The notes below the pieces were generated by a model. It had not been told where the DNA came from. It was given only the letters and a program-made list of their open reading frames with translations, and ran no database searches. A stretch of DNA of 64,000 bases from Klebsiella aerogenes (lineage in GTDB: Bacteria > Pseudomonadota > Gammaproteobacteria > Enterobacterales > Enterobacteriaceae), in NCBI GenBank assembly GCA_029027985.1, contig CP119076.1, forward strand, positions 3,160,422 to 3,224,421, read 5' to 3'. Below, one piece after another: positions 29,397 through 40,070 of this stretch. Every line of letters begins with the position of its first letter. The first letter of the stretch is position 1. Made by a program: the position numbers and the translations under genes.

Positions 29397-29960
29397 TTAT
29401 GGCAGACGGCTCAACTCGCTCGCGATAGCGGCAGCTTCCTGACTCCAGGCCTGCGCCAGCGTTTTGACCATTGCATCGTAGCCGTCCTGCTGCTGCTTGA
29501 GCTCAATATCAAACGGGCGCTTAATCAGCTGTCCCTGATGCTTAAGCAGCCACTCGCCGCTGACAATAACCCGGCCATCGTAGCGGCCATGGAAACCGTT
29601 GACGGAGACGTTAAGCGTATCCTGCTCGCTACCTAACGGCTGCGACGACACCACCCAACCGGGCAATTGATTACTCAGATTAGCCACCAGAGCGGTGCGT
29701 AGCTGCTGATCCAACGGGCTCGCCCACAGGTTGTTACTCGCAATCACGTACTGTACGTCGGTGGTCTGATAAACCACGCCATTGCCGGCCAGATAGTCCG
29801 GGATACTCACCTGTTCGATCCACAGTAAGTTCTTACCCTGGTGGGCGGCGCTTTGCGCGCCGCTCTGCACTACCGGCAGCTGATAGTAGGTCTTACTCTC
29901 GCCGCCGCTGCTGCACGCCGTCAGCGCGCATACCGCTGCCGCCACTAACCACTTTTTCAT
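29397..29960 (-). CDS. pqiC: Intermembrane transport lipoprotein PqiC
   Basis: A 187-residue outer-membrane lipoprotein of the Pqi lipid-transport system. The signal peptide ends in the lipobox LTAC/SSGGES, so Cys16 would be acylated. The body belongs to the ABC-type transport auxiliary (DUF330) family. Its start overlaps the pqiB stop (TAATG), indicating coupled translation. It docks the PqiB needle at the outer membrane in the current model of the complex. Confidence 0.95.
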   Translation of the reverse strand: MKKWLVAAAVCALTACSSGGESKTYYQLPVVQSGAQSAAHQGKNLLWIEQVSIPDYLAGNGVVYQTTDVQYVIASNNLWASPLDQQLRTALVANLSNQLPGWVVSSQPLGSEQDTLNVSVNGFHGRYDGRVIVSGEWLLKHQGQLIKRPFDIELKQQQDGYDAMVKTLAQAWSQEAAAIASELSRLP

Positions 29961-31597
29961 TATTTCGCTCCCTTCGGCTGCGGATCTTTTTTATCCTTCG
30001 CCTCAAATACCAGCGCATTGCTCTTATCGTTGAGCGTTTTCAGTACCGGCTGCAGTTCACGAAGAACCTGATCCAATCGCTGCATATCCGCAACCATCTT
30101 ATTGTAGGCCGCCGAGCCAGGCTGGAAGCCCTGCATACTGCGGTTCAGCTCGCGTAGCGTCGTTTGCATATCGGCAGGCAGTTGCTGCATCGACTGGCTT
30201 GAGGTGATCTTATTCAAGCTATCGAGCGTCGTCTGCACGTGCTGCATGGTTTTCTCGCTTTGCGCCAGCGTACTGGTCGCCTGCTCCAGCAACGGGTTAA
30301 TCGGCAGATTGTTAATCTTATCGAGCGCATCCATCAGGCGCTGCTGGATCTGTGCCAGACCACCGCTAATGGTTGGAATGATCGGATAACCGCCGAATTC
30401 CTGAATCTTGCCGCGTGGAGGCGCTTTCGGATAGAAGTCGAGATCGATATACAACGCGCCGGTCACCAGGTTACCGGTTTTCAGCGACGCGCGCAGGCCG
30501 CGGTTGATCAGATCATCAATGTGCCCGCGAATGTTCGGATCGCCGCCCAATTGATTAACAATACGCTCCGGTTCAATACGTATCTCTACCGGAATACGGT
30601 AGTCATCATTTAAACGCTGCTTCAGCCCCGGGATAAAGAACGGCACTTTGCCGACGGTACCCAGACGAATGCCGCGGAATTCCACTGGCGCACCCGGCTG
30701 CAGCCCGCGAACTGAATCTTTGAAAAATAACACGTAATCAATATGTTCGGTAAATACCGAGTCCTGGATACTCTTTTGGTCGTCAAACAGGTGGTATTCG
30801 GTTTTGTTCGCCACCGGTTCGCCAAGATCCAGGCCTTCAGGGATATCAAAGCTTACGCCGCCGCCAAACAGCGTCGACAGCGATCCCATTTCTACGCGCA
30901 TCCCCGCAGAAGTGAGATCAACGGCGATACCGCTATCTTTCCAGAAACGCACATTGGTGGTCACCAGACGGTCGTTAGGCGCGTTGATAAACAACTGATA
31001 GCTGATACGGCGCTTCTGCGTATCAAAGGTGCTGGTTTCAACCGAACCGACGCGATAGCCGCGGAACAACACCGGATCACCCGGAGAGAGTTGCCCCGCT
31101 TTGCTGCTTTCCAGCAGAATACGGATGCCCTTTGCATCCGGCGAGGCTAACGGCGGCGAATCCAACAGCGGGTATTCCGACGCAACCGATCCCGCTTTAC
31201 CCGGCTGTAGTTCGATATAGGCGCCGGAAAGCAGCGTGCCGAGACCGCTGATCCCTTCACGTCCAACCTGCGGTTTCACCACCCAGAATACCGAATCTTT
31301 ATGCAGCAATTTCTGCATGCCGGAATTCAAGCGCGCTTTAATTTCTACGTGTTTCAAATCGTCGGTCAGGATCGCGCTCTCCACAACCCCGACATCGACG
31401 CTGCGGCTCTTGATACGCGTTTTACCCCCTTCAATGCCTTCGGCGTTGGTGGTGATCAGCGTCACCTCCGGCCCCTGATGGCTGTAGTGATAAAACAGTA
31501 TCCATGCGCCGATGAGCACAGTCACAATCGGAAAGATCCAGACCGGTGACCAGTTCTTCACCTTCTGTACTTTCGCTTCTCCGCTCTTATTTTCCAT
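29960..31597 (-). CDS. pqiB: Intermembrane transport protein PqiB (MCE family)
   Basis: A 545-residue inner-membrane anchored protein with three MCE domains that forms a stacked hexameric channel across the periplasm for lipid movement. I chose ATG 31597 (MENKSGEAKV), which overlaps pqiA by 11 bases and gives the family length. One membrane helix (WSPVWIFPIVTVLIGAWILF, about residues 16-35) is followed by MCE repeats, each with the GxxV/L-G-V pattern (SRSVDVGVVESA, FRGYRVGSVETS, FRGIRLGTVGKV). A C-terminal helical region (about 430-530) builds the needle. Confidence 0.96.
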   Translation of the reverse strand: MENKSGEAKVQKVKNWSPVWIFPIVTVLIGAWILFYHYSHQGPEVTLITTNAEGIEGGKTRIKSRSVDVGVVESAILTDDLKHVEIKARLNSGMQKLLHKDSVFWVVKPQVGREGISGLGTLLSGAYIELQPGKAGSVASEYPLLDSPPLASPDAKGIRILLESSKAGQLSPGDPVLFRGYRVGSVETSTFDTQKRRISYQLFINAPNDRLVTTNVRFWKDSGIAVDLTSAGMRVEMGSLSTLFGGGVSFDIPEGLDLGEPVANKTEYHLFDDQKSIQDSVFTEHIDYVLFFKDSVRGLQPGAPVEFRGIRLGTVGKVPFFIPGLKQRLNDDYRIPVEIRIEPERIVNQLGGDPNIRGHIDDLINRGLRASLKTGNLVTGALYIDLDFYPKAPPRGKIQEFGGYPIIPTISGGLAQIQQRLMDALDKINNLPINPLLEQATSTLAQSEKTMQHVQTTLDSLNKITSSQSMQQLPADMQTTLRELNRSMQGFQPGSAAYNKMVADMQRLDQVLRELQPVLKTLNDKSNALVFEAKDKKDPQPKGAK

Positions 31598-32855
31598 GCT
31601 GTTGCATTTCCTCATGGCTTGGATCGGGTTCACGGTCCCACAACAGACGCGGGTCAAACATCATGGCCGAGAACATAGTCATAACAACGACCAGCGCAAA
31701 CATCACCGCGCCTATCGCCGGATAGATATTCATCAAGCCTCCCATACGCACCAGCGCCGAGAGGACCGCGATGACAAAAACGTCGATCATTGACCAACGG
31801 CCAACAAATTCCACCACTTCATAAATCAGGTGCATGCGTTCTGAGTCACGCGCGCCGTGACCGTTCGCGCTCCAGCACAGCCAGCCGATAGCGATCATTT
31901 TTAACGTCGGCACCATAATACTGGCGATAAATATCACCAGCGCGACCGGATACGAGCCTTCGCTCCACAGTAAAACCACGCCTGCCATGATGGTCGATGG
32001 CATCTTATCGCCCAGCAGATCGGTAATCATAATCGGCAAGATATTAGCAGGCAGGTACAGCACGAATGACGTCATCAGCAACGCCAGCGTCCATTGCAGG
32101 CTATGTTTACGCCGCGCGGTACCTTTGGTGTGGCAGCGCGGGCACTCTGTTTCATCCGCCGGCAGCACCGCGGTACAGCATGAGCAGGATCGCAGCCCCT
32201 GGCGAAGCCCTGGCCTACCCGGTTGCAACGGCTGTTTGATCGCGGGCTGCGGCGCGATATCGTCCCATAACCAGCGTCGATCGACACACTGGAAAGCGCG
32301 CAACTGCAGCAGGCAGAACAGACACCAGGGCACAAAGCTCAGACCGACACCAATATCGCCGTAGGCCATCAGCTTCACAAAGCTGACCAACACGCCAGCG
32401 AGGAAAATTTCCGCCATCCCCCAGCTTTTAAGGTGAAACAGGATCCGCGCCAGGAATGCCTTTAATCGCGATGGCATATGTACACGATTCACCAGCAGGA
32501 GAATGGTCAACAGGCAGAACGCCGGGACCAGTTGCACAAAGAGCATAAAGAAAGTGCCGAGGCTGGCGTAGTCCTCGGTAAACAGCACATCAGGAATTTC
32601 CAGCAGTCCAATTTCGCTGCTGATGCCACCGACTTTCATATAAACAAAAGGAAATAAGTTGGCCAGCAGCAGCATAAACAGCGCCACCAGCGCATAAGCC
32701 GTAGGACGCTGCCGAGGCGCGTCCCACGACGTGGTGAGCGTTGTGCCGCAACGCGGGCATGCGGCTTTCTGGCGATGCTCCAGCGGCGGCAAAGCCACCA
32801 GCAGATCACATTGTGGGCACAATATGTGCCGCGCAGCATGATGTTGATCGCACAT
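31587..32855 (-). CDS. pqiA: Paraquat-inducible membrane protein PqiA
   Basis: A 422-residue inner-membrane protein, partner of PqiB. I chose ATG 32855 (MCDQHHAARH) with GAGGAG five bases upstream; an in-frame GTG two codons earlier lacks room for a site. Two PqiA units each begin with a zinc-ribbon-like Cys pair set (CPQCD and CPRCG near the N-terminus; CSCC and CPRCH in the middle), followed by four membrane helices. It starts 14 bases after uup, forming uup-pqiABC. In E. coli the operon responds to superoxide through SoxS; I did not see a clear site here. Confidence 0.96.
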   Translation of the reverse strand: MCDQHHAARHILCPQCDLLVALPPLEHRQKAACPRCGTTLTTSWDAPRQRPTAYALVALFMLLLANLFPFVYMKVGGISSEIGLLEIPDVLFTEDYASLGTFFMLFVQLVPAFCLLTILLLVNRVHMPSRLKAFLARILFHLKSWGMAEIFLAGVLVSFVKLMAYGDIGVGLSFVPWCLFCLLQLRAFQCVDRRWLWDDIAPQPAIKQPLQPGRPGLRQGLRSCSCCTAVLPADETECPRCHTKGTARRKHSLQWTLALLMTSFVLYLPANILPIMITDLLGDKMPSTIMAGVVLLWSEGSYPVALVIFIASIMVPTLKMIAIGWLCWSANGHGARDSERMHLIYEVVEFVGRWSMIDVFVIAVLSALVRMGGLMNIYPAIGAVMFALVVVMTMFSAMMFDPRLLWDREPDPSHEEMQQHGK

Positions 32856-32869
32856 GGACACTCCTCAGC

Positions 32870-34777
32870 TTAAGCGCCGTTTTTTAATCCTTCGAGATAT
32901 TCCCAGCGTTCAAAGGCCGTTTCCAGAGCCTGTTCCGCTTCCGCTAACTGCGCCAGCACCTGCTGGGTCTGGTCATGCGGCTGGCCGAAGAAAGAAGGAT
33001 CGGCGACTTTTTCCTGCAGCGTCTGCAGTTGGGTTTCCAGGTCCTCCAGCTTCTGCGGCAGCTGTTCCAGTTCGCGCTGCAGGTTATAGCTTAGTTTGCT
33101 GGCAGCGCGTTTGACACTTTCTGCTTTTGGTTGAGCAACTTCCGCTGATTTTTTTACCATCGTCTGTTTTTGCGCCAGCGACTGCGATTGCTGCCCGCGC
33201 GCGTCGTGGTAACCGCCAATATATTGACCGATGCGCCCGCCGCCTTCGAAGATCCAGCACTCAGTGACGGTGTTGTCAACAAACTGGCGGTCGTGGCTCA
33301 CCAACATAACGGTGCCCTGGTAGCCATCGATCAGCTCTTCCAACAACTCCAACGTTTCGACATCGAGGTCGTTAGTCGGTTCATCGAGGATCAAGAGGTT
33401 ACTTGGCTTGAGGAACAGACGCGCCAACAGCAGGCGGTTGCGTTCCCCGCCGGAGAGCGCACGTACCGGCGTCATCGCCCGTTTTGGATGGAACAGGAAA
33501 TCCTGCAGGTAGCCCAGCACGTGGCGCGGCTTACCATTGACCATCACCTCTTGCTTACCTTCCGCGAGGTTATCCATCACCGTTCTGTCCGGATCGAGCT
33601 CTGCCCGGTGCTGATCGAAATAAGCAACTTCCAGTTTCGTACCGACGTGGATACGTCCGCTGTCGGCCTGCAGTTGGCCGAGCATCAGCTTCAGCAATGT
33701 CGTTTTACCGCAGCCGTTCGGACCAATTAGCGCAATCTTGTCGCCACGCTGAATTTGCGCGGAGAAATCTTTGACCAACACCTTGCCGTCAACCTGATAG
33801 TTGACATCTTCCATCTCAAAGACGATTTTGCCGGAGCGCGAGGCCTCTTCGACCTGCATCTTCGCGCTGCCCATCACTTCGCGTCGCTCGCCGCGCTCGC
33901 GACGCATTGCTTTCAGGGCACGGACGCGGCCTTCGTTACGGGTACGACGCGCTTTGATCCCCTGGCGGATCCACACCTCTTCCTGCGCCAGCTTGCGATC
34001 GAATTCCGCATTCTGCAGCTCTTCAACACGCAGCGCTTCTTCTTTATCCAGCAGATACTGATCGTAATTGCCCGGATAAGTCACCAGCTTGCCACGATCG
34101 AGGTCAACAATGCGCGTCGCCATGTTACGGATAAACGAACGGTCGTGCGAAATGAAAATGATGGTGCCTTTAAAGGTTTTCAGGAACCCTTCCAGCCAGT
34201 CGATAGTTTCAATATCAAGGTGGTTAGTTGGTTCATCCAACAGCAGCACCCGCGGCCCGCTGACCAGCGCGCGGCCCAGCGCCGCTTTACGCAGCCAGCC
34301 GCCGGACAGCGACGCCAGCTGCGCATCCGCATTGAGACCAAGCTGCTCAATCACTTCGTTGATACGGCTATCCAGCTGCCACAGCCCCAGGTTATCGAGC
34401 TGTTCCTGCAGACGCGCCAGTTCATTTAAATTTTTATCGCTCGGATCGGTCATCACCTGATGCGAGACGTCGTGGTAGGACTTCAGGTAAGCCGCCTGTT
34501 CAGCAATCCCTTCCGCGATAAAATCGTATACCGTACCGGCGACGTTGCGCGGCGGATCCTGTTGCAAACGCGCGACGATCAGATCCTGTTCATAAATAAT
34601 GCGCCCATCGTCCAGACCCTGCTCACGGTTGAGGATCTTCATTAGGGTCGACTTACCGGCGCCGTTGCGCCCAACCAGACAGACGCGTTCGTTATCTTCG
34701 ATATGCAGCTCGGCATTATCCAGCAGCGGCGCATCGCTGAACGAAAGCCAGGCGCCGTGCATACTAATCAGTGACAT
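32870..34777 (-). CDS. uup: ABC-F ATPase Uup
   Basis: A 635-residue soluble ABC-F protein with two ATP-binding cassettes (Walker A GRNGAGKST and GPNGCGKTT; signatures LSGGWLRKAALGRAL and LSGGERNRLLLARL; Walker B LLLDEPTNHLD and LILDEPTNDLD). A linker and a C-terminal coiled coil (about 560-630) bind DNA or the ribosome. In E. coli its loss increases precise transposon excision, and it has ribosome-associated roles. First gene of the uup-pqiABC run, 12 bases after rlmL. Confidence 0.97.
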   Translation of the reverse strand: MSLISMHGAWLSFSDAPLLDNAELHIEDNERVCLVGRNGAGKSTLMKILNREQGLDDGRIIYEQDLIVARLQQDPPRNVAGTVYDFIAEGIAEQAAYLKSYHDVSHQVMTDPSDKNLNELARLQEQLDNLGLWQLDSRINEVIEQLGLNADAQLASLSGGWLRKAALGRALVSGPRVLLLDEPTNHLDIETIDWLEGFLKTFKGTIIFISHDRSFIRNMATRIVDLDRGKLVTYPGNYDQYLLDKEEALRVEELQNAEFDRKLAQEEVWIRQGIKARRTRNEGRVRALKAMRRERGERREVMGSAKMQVEEASRSGKIVFEMEDVNYQVDGKVLVKDFSAQIQRGDKIALIGPNGCGKTTLLKLMLGQLQADSGRIHVGTKLEVAYFDQHRAELDPDRTVMDNLAEGKQEVMVNGKPRHVLGYLQDFLFHPKRAMTPVRALSGGERNRLLLARLFLKPSNLLILDEPTNDLDVETLELLEELIDGYQGTVMLVSHDRQFVDNTVTECWIFEGGGRIGQYIGGYHDARGQQSQSLAQKQTMVKKSAEVAQPKAESVKRAASKLSYNLQRELEQLPQKLEDLETQLQTLQEKVADPSFFGQPHDQTQQVLAQLAEAEQALETAFERWEYLEGLKNGA

Positions 34778-34789
34778 TCTTTATTCCTT

Positions 34790-36895
34790 TCAGGCTGCGG
34801 TAATCAGCCAGCAGTTGTGAATCTGACGGTTGCGGGCAAAGTCCTGCGACAGCGTTTTTTGCGAAATCTCTTGCGCCTTCAGGCCAAGCGCCGCCAGCCC
34901 GTCATGATCCATACGGAAACCGCGTTTGTTATTCGAGAACATAATCGTGCCGCCTTTACGCAGCAGACGTTTTAAATCGGTCATCAGACGCAGGTGATCG
35001 CGCTGCACGTCAAACGCATCTTCCATGCGTTTGGAGTTGGAGAAGGTCGGCGGATCGATAAAGATCAGATCGAACTGCTCGGTGCTTTCGCGCAGCCAGC
35101 CCAGCACGTCCGCCTGCATCAGGCGATGCGCACGGCCAGTTAAGCCATTCAGACGCAGGTTGCGTTCCGCCCATTCCAGATAGGTACGCGACATATCCAC
35201 GGTAGTCGTGGAACGTGCGCCGCCAAGGCCCGCGTGGACGCTGGCGCTGCCGGTATAGGAGAACAGGTTGAGGAAGTCCTTGCCCTTGCTCATCTGACCG
35301 AGCATGCGGCGGGCGATGCGGTGGTCAAGGAACAACCCGGTATCCAGATAGTCGGTGAGGTTCACCCACAGACGGGCGTTGTACTCCTGCACCTCGATAA
35401 AGTCGCCCTTCTCCGCCATCTTCTGGTATTGATTTTTACCCTTTTGACGTTCACGGGTTTTCAGCACCAGCTTATTCGGCGCTATACCCAGCACCGCGAT
35501 GGTGGCGGCGATGATGTCGAACAGACGCTGACGCGCTTTGTGCGCATCGACGGTTTTCGGCGGCGCATACTCCTGCACCACTACCCAGTCGCCGTAGCGG
35601 TCGATAGCGACGTTATATTCCGGCAGATCGGCATCGTACAGGCGATAACATTCAATGCCTTCCTGGCGAGCCCATTTTTCGAATTTCTTCAGATTTTTGC
35701 GCAGACGGTTAGCGAAATCTTCCGCCAGCATCGCCGGTTTACCGCCTTCGCTTTCTGCCAGATGGTAGTTTTTCTGCACGCAGTCCAGCGGGCCGTTTTT
35801 CGCTTTAAACTGTTTATCGGCGCGCAGCTGCAGGCAGCTCAGCAGTTCCGGCGAGGCGCTGAAGACTGACAGGTTCCAGCCGCCGAATTGATTTTTCATA
35901 ATCCGCCCCAGCAGGCTATGCAGGGCAATCAACGCCGGTTCGCTTTCCAGACGCTCGCCATACGGCGGGTTGCTGATAACCGTGCCGTACGGGCCTTTTG
36001 GCAGCGGATTATTAAGCTGCGCGACGTCTTTCACTTCAAAATTGATGAGTTCGCCAATTCCGGCGCGACGGGCGTTGCGGCGCGCGCGTTCGATAACGCG
36101 TTCGTCAACATCGGAGCCGTAGAAGCGGGACTCATAGGCCGCCAGCCCCTGACGCGCGCGCGTTTGCGCATCGGCTTTCACTTCTTTCCAGATGGCATCA
36201 TCGTGCTGAGCCCAGCCGCCGAAGCCCCAATGGCCGCGGTGCAGACCCGGCGCGCGATCGGTGGCCAGCATCGCCGCTTCAATCAACAGCGTACCGGAAC
36301 CGCACATCGGATCGAGCAGCGGCGTACCCGCCACCCAGCCGGAGCGCATGACGATCGCCGCCGCGAGGTTTTCTTTGATCGGCGCCATACCGGTACCGTC
36401 GCGATAGCCGCGCAGGTGCAGGCCTTCACCGCTCAAATCCAGCGAAATATGCGCGGTCTCTTTGTTCAACCAGACGTTGATACGCAGATCGGGGTTTTCA
36501 CGATCGACATTCGGACGCGGCAGGTTTTTACGTGTAAAACTATCGACGATGGCGTCTTTGACTTTTAATGCACCATACTGACTGTTGCGGATCTCTTCGT
36601 TGAGGCCGCTAAAATGCACCGCAAAGGTCGCGTCAGTGGTAAAGATCTCCGTCCACGGAATCGACTGAACCCCAAGGTAGAGATCCAGATCGCTGTACAC
36701 GCTACATTCGCCCAACGGCAGCATGATGCGCGAGGCCAGCCGGCTCCACATCAGGCTTTGATACAGCAGACGCGTATCTCCCTGAAAATGAACCCCGCCC
36801 TGGACGACCTGGCACTCCGTTGCGCCAAGTCCTTCCAGTTCAGTTTTTAACAGCTCTTCAAGACCACGAGCCGTGCTGGCAAACAGAGATTTCAT
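34790..36895 (-). CDS. rlmL: 23S rRNA methyltransferase RlmL/RlmK
   Basis: A 701-residue bifunctional methyltransferase making m2G2445 (N-terminal half) and m7G2069 (C-terminal half) in 23S rRNA. Visible parts are the THUMP domain (about residues 45-155), an SAM motif [14 protein letters not shown], the catalytic NPPYGER of the guanine-N2 methyltransferase, and a second fold with [14 protein letters not shown] and [13 protein letters not shown]. Length matches E. coli RlmL. It is divergent from ycbX across 98 bases and may be co-transcribed with uup. Confidence 0.97.
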   Translation of the reverse strand: MKSLFASTARGLEELLKTELEGLGATECQVVQGGVHFQGDTRLLYQSLMWSRLASRIMLPLGECSVYSDLDLYLGVQSIPWTEIFTTDATFAVHFSGLNEEIRNSQYGALKVKDAIVDSFTRKNLPRPNVDRENPDLRINVWLNKETAHISLDLSGEGLHLRGYRDGTGMAPIKENLAAAIVMRSGWVAGTPLLDPMCGSGTLLIEAAMLATDRAPGLHRGHWGFGGWAQHDDAIWKEVKADAQTRARQGLAAYESRFYGSDVDERVIERARRNARRAGIGELINFEVKDVAQLNNPLPKGPYGTVISNPPYGERLESEPALIALHSLLGRIMKNQFGGWNLSVFSASPELLSCLQLRADKQFKAKNGPLDCVQKNYHLAESEGGKPAMLAEDFANRLRKNLKKFEKWARQEGIECYRLYDADLPEYNVAIDRYGDWVVVQEYAPPKTVDAHKARQRLFDIIAATIAVLGIAPNKLVLKTRERQKGKNQYQKMAEKGDFIEVQEYNARLWVNLTDYLDTGLFLDHRIARRMLGQMSKGKDFLNLFSYTGSASVHAGLGGARSTTTVDMSRTYLEWAERNLRLNGLTGRAHRLMQADVLGWLRESTEQFDLIFIDPPTFSNSKRMEDAFDVQRDHLRLMTDLKRLLRKGGTIMFSNNKRGFRMDHDGLAALGLKAQEISQKTLSQDFARNRQIHNCWLITAA

Positions 36896-36993
36896 ATCGT
36901 CACTTTTACTTAAAGAAAATTGGTGCGCATTATAGCCAATATGTGCCCTATGTCATAAAGTTAAAGGCTTATTTTTGAACCCAGGGGCAGCGT

Positions 36994-38103
36994 ATGGTAA
37001 CGCTATCGCGACTTTTTATTCATCCCGTCAAATCCATGCGCGGAATTGGCGTCACCCACGCCTTTGCCGATATGAGCGGTATGGCTCTCGACCGCATCTT
37101 TATGCTGACGGAAACCGACGGCACTTTTATTACCGCCCGCCAGTTTCCACAGATGGTGAAATTCTTCCCTTCGCCGCTGCACGACGGCCTGCACCTGACT
37201 GCGCCTGACGGCAGCAGCGCGCTGGTGCGCTTTGACGATTTCGCACCTCAAAGCGAGCCGACCGAAGTATGGGGCAACCACTTCACCGCTCTAATTGCGC
37301 CGGCTGCGATTAACCAGTGGCTTAGCGGGTTTTTCCAGCGCGACGTTCAGCTACGCTGGCTCGGGCCGCAACTGACCCGGCGAGTGAAGAACCATGACGC
37401 GGTGCCCCTCTCCTTCGCCGACGGCTTTCCTTATTTGTTAGTCAATGACGCGTCGCTTCGCGATCTGCAGCAACGTTGTCCCGCCAGCGTAAGCATAGAA
37501 CAGTTTCGCCCCAATCTGGTGGTGGCTGGCGCGGCGGCGTGGGATGAAGATAGCTGGAAAGTTATTCGTATTGGCGAGGTGGTATTTGACGTGGCGAAGC
37601 CTTGCAGCCGCTGTATTTTCACCACCGTCAGTCCGGAACGCGGGCAAAAGCATCCCACCGGCGAACCGCTGGAAACTTTAAAGCGTTTTCGTACCGCGCT
37701 GGACAACGGCGCCGTCGATTTCGGTCAAAACCTGATTGCCCGTAACAGCGGCGTCATTCGTGTCGGCGATGACGTCGAGGTGCTGGCGCGCGGCCCGGCG
37801 AAAGCGTATGGCTCCGGCGCGAGCGACGATCCCATTGCCCCCGATGCACAGCAGAAGGCGACGGTTGAGATAGAATGGCAGGGACAACGATTTACCGGCA
37901 ATAACCAACAAGTGTTGCTGGAACAACTGGAACAGCAGGGAATTCGCATCCCTTATTCCTGCCGCGCCGGCATCTGCGGCAGCTGCCGTATCCGTCTTGA
38001 AGACGGAGAAGTGAGCCCATTGAAGAAAAATGCGGTCGCCGCGGATGGCACCATTTTATGCTGCAGCTGCGTACCAAAAACCGCGCTGCGCCTGGCGCCT
38101 TAA
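36994..38103 (+). CDS. ycbX: MOSC and ferredoxin domain protein YcbX
   Basis: A 369-residue molybdenum-dependent N-hydroxylated-base detoxification protein. An N-terminal beta-barrel and MOSC domain (about residues 1-265; Cys in [11 protein letters not shown] is the conserved molybdenum-cofactor ligand region) is fused to a C-terminal plant-type 2Fe-2S domain with [13 protein letters not shown] and the later ILCCSCVP cluster. In E. coli it protects against 6-N-hydroxylaminopurine. Its stop codon overlaps that of the convergent zapC (shared TTAA). Confidence 0.95.
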   Translation: MVTLSRLFIHPVKSMRGIGVTHAFADMSGMALDRIFMLTETDGTFITARQFPQMVKFFPSPLHDGLHLTAPDGSSALVRFDDFAPQSEPTEVWGNHFTALIAPAAINQWLSGFFQRDVQLRWLGPQLTRRVKNHDAVPLSFADGFPYLLVNDASLRDLQQRCPASVSIEQFRPNLVVAGAAAWDEDSWKVIRIGEVVFDVAKPCSRCIFTTVSPERGQKHPTGEPLETLKRFRTALDNGAVDFGQNLIARNSGVIRVGDDVEVLARGPAKAYGSGASDDPIAPDAQQKATVEIEWQGQRFTGNNQQVLLEQLEQQGIRIPYSCRAGICGSCRIRLEDGEVSPLKKNAVAADGTILCCSCVPKTALRLAP

Positions 38104-38642
38104 ACCGCCTGACCCAGGCTGTAGCTGGCCGCGCCTGGCGCCGGTTGCAGCCTGTCGTTCATAATTTTAATTACATCGCCCAACTGCATCACTCGCCCGG
38201 CGAGGGTCAACCCCGGCTGCGCCAGCAGGCAAAGGGCGGCGTTTTCACCCGGCTCCACCACCAGTAAATTCACCTGCTCGCCGGTATCGCTGATCCAGAC
38301 GCTGGCGGCGTCGCCGCTGGTCGGCTGCCAGTTCTGCTGGTGAGCCGTGAAATGCCAGCTTTTCGGCATTTGTGGTTTAAGAAAACGAATCGCAATTAAG
38401 GCATTCAACACTAATTCGGCACGCTGCTCTTTGTTTAATTCAATATCGCGGCATTTTTCTTCAAAAGAAAAATAAAGCGCAGCGTCATCAACGCAGAATC
38501 CCGACGGCGCGAAAGCGTCAGGTGTTAACATGCGCCGGGCGAAGCGTGAGCGAAATAACATGCCATTGGCCAGATCGAGCATCATGCGGTCATGCTCTTC
38601 GTCGTAATACCAACGCCAGTTATCGTCAGGTTTAATCCGCAT
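38100..38642 (-). CDS. zapC: Cell division protein ZapC
   Basis: A 180-residue FtsZ-ring stabiliser. I chose ATG 38642 ([20 protein letters not shown]) because it gives the family length and near identity at the N-terminus; a longer frame adds 15 basic residues unlike the family. The cytoplasmic protein binds FtsZ polymers and suppresses its GTPase. It converges on ycbX with a 4-base overlap. Confidence 0.95.
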   Translation of the reverse strand: MRIKPDDNWRWYYDEEHDRMMLDLANGMLFRSRFARRMLTPDAFAPSGFCVDDAALYFSFEEKCRDIELNKEQRAELVLNALIAIRFLKPQMPKSWHFTAHQQNWQPTSGDAASVWISDTGEQVNLLVVEPGENAALCLLAQPGLTLAGRVMQLGDVIKIMNDRLQPAPGAASYSLGQAV

Positions 38643-38811
38643 TTCTACCCCCGTTCTCTTCCACTTCCTTCTGCAAAGCAATCGCATCCTGCCACAGAAT
38701 AATTTCTAAAATTAAGAAAAGACTAAAATGTCTAAATAAGCAACAATGAAGGAATATAAAACAACCAGGGCTGGAAATAAAGCCCTGGAGGGAGATCAAA
38801 AGCGGAAAAGA

Positions 38812-39822
38812 TTAGATGTGTGTAACAATTTCTTTAATCAGCGGTGGGCCTTTAAAAATAAACCCGGAATAAATCTGCACTAGCGTTGCGCCAGCTGCCA
38901 GCTTTTCACGAGCGGCAATCACCGAGTCAATACCGCCAACTCCGATAATTGGCAAACGACCATTTAATTCCGCCGCCAGCATACGAATAATCTCGGTGCT
39001 TTTTAATTGTAATGGACGACCGCTTAAACCACCGGTTTCATCACAATGTTTCATCCCCTGGACCAGAGAACGATCGAGCGTGGTGTTGGTTGCAATGACG
39101 CCATCAATATTATGACGAAGCAAACTATCGGCAACCTGGATCAATTCCTCAACGGAAAGATCCGGCGCGATCTTCACCGCCACAGGAACATATTTTTGAT
39201 GCTTTTGCTGAAGCTCAAGTTGCTTATTTTTAATACTGGAGAGTAAATCATCCAGCGCTTCGCCATATTGCAAAGTACGTAACCCTGGCGTATTCGGTGA
39301 GGAGATATTAATGGCAATATATCCGGCGTATGGATAGATTTTTTCCATACAAATCAGATAATCATCTTTGCCGTGCTCGACAGGAGTATCTTTGTTTTTA
39401 CCGATATTAATCCCCAGCACGCCGTCAAAATGCGCTTTTTTCACATTCTCGACCAGGTTATCAACGCCATGGTTATTAAAGCCCATACGGTTGATCAACC
39501 CTTCGGCATCGACCAGGCGGAAGATCCTCGGCTTATCGTTACCCGGCTGCGGACGCGGGGTCACGGTGCCGATTTCAATTGAGCCGAAGCCCATCGCACC
39601 AAACGCGTCAATGCACTCGCCGTTTTTATCAAGCCCGGCCGCCAGCCCCAGCGGATTCTTGAAAGTGAGCCCCATGCAGGTCACCGGCTTCGACGGTACT
39701 TTTTGACGGACCAGCATTTCCAGTGGCGTGCCAGTAACACGGCGTAATTGTTGGAAGGTTACTTCATGAGCGCGCTCAGGATCGAGCTGAAAAAGAGCTT
39801 TACGAACGAAGGGGTAGTACAT
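38812..39822 (-). CDS. pyrD: Dihydroorotate dehydrogenase (quinone)
   Basis: A 336-residue class 2 enzyme oxidising dihydroorotate to orotate with quinone in pyrimidine synthesis, bound to the inner membrane by its N-terminal helices. I chose ATG 39822 ([20 protein letters not shown]); a frame nine codons longer would start inside the regulatory hairpin. FMN and substrate motifs are present: [19 protein letters not shown], the catalytic Ser in [12 protein letters not shown], and GVGGIDS. Expression is probably set by the start-site-switch hairpin and a PurR-like box upstream. Confidence 0.97.
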   Translation of the reverse strand: MYYPFVRKALFQLDPERAHEVTFQQLRRVTGTPLEMLVRQKVPSKPVTCMGLTFKNPLGLAAGLDKNGECIDAFGAMGFGSIEIGTVTPRPQPGNDKPRIFRLVDAEGLINRMGFNNHGVDNLVENVKKAHFDGVLGINIGKNKDTPVEHGKDDYLICMEKIYPYAGYIAINISSPNTPGLRTLQYGEALDDLLSSIKNKQLELQQKHQKYVPVAVKIAPDLSVEELIQVADSLLRHNIDGVIATNTTLDRSLVQGMKHCDETGGLSGRPLQLKSTEIIRMLAAELNGRLPIIGVGGIDSVIAAREKLAAGATLVQIYSGFIFKGPPLIKEIVTHI

Positions 39823-39837
39823 GAACTCTCCTGGATT

Positions 39838-39866
39838 CCCGGTGTGCAAACCGGGGGCGTATTATG
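39838..39866 (-). promoter_or_regulatory. pyrD promoter and initiation-switch hairpin
   Basis: On the minus strand CATAAT (-10, 39861-39866) is followed by a C/G-rich start region and a hairpin CCCGG-TTTGCACA-CCGGG (39838-39855) just before the AGGAG ribosome binding site. In E. coli, high CTP favours starting at C, making a longer transcript whose hairpin hides the ribosome binding site. All the needed elements are visible here. Confidence 0.85.
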
Positions 39867-39918
39867 TTCGATTCGCGCCCGAAAGGGAATTGACCTGCGA
39901 CAAAAAATCGCACATCCA

Positions 39919-39934
39919 ACGCAAACGATTACTT
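39919..39934. promoter_or_regulatory. PurR-like box upstream of pyrD
   Basis: ACGCAAACGATTACTT resembles the PurR operator ACGCAAACGTTTNCNT with changes in the right half. E. coli pyrD is a known PurR target. It lies about 55 bases upstream of the pyrD -10. Confidence 0.55.
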
Positions 39935-40070
39935 TCATCCCGCCTGTTATGCGCTTTTCGGCAAATTAACGCCAGATAAATCATTTAGGGAAATAAACGC
40001 GCTCTGTCACACTGCCTGAAAATGTTATCAATTATAGATAAATGCAAACATTTGGTTATAAGGAGAGAGT

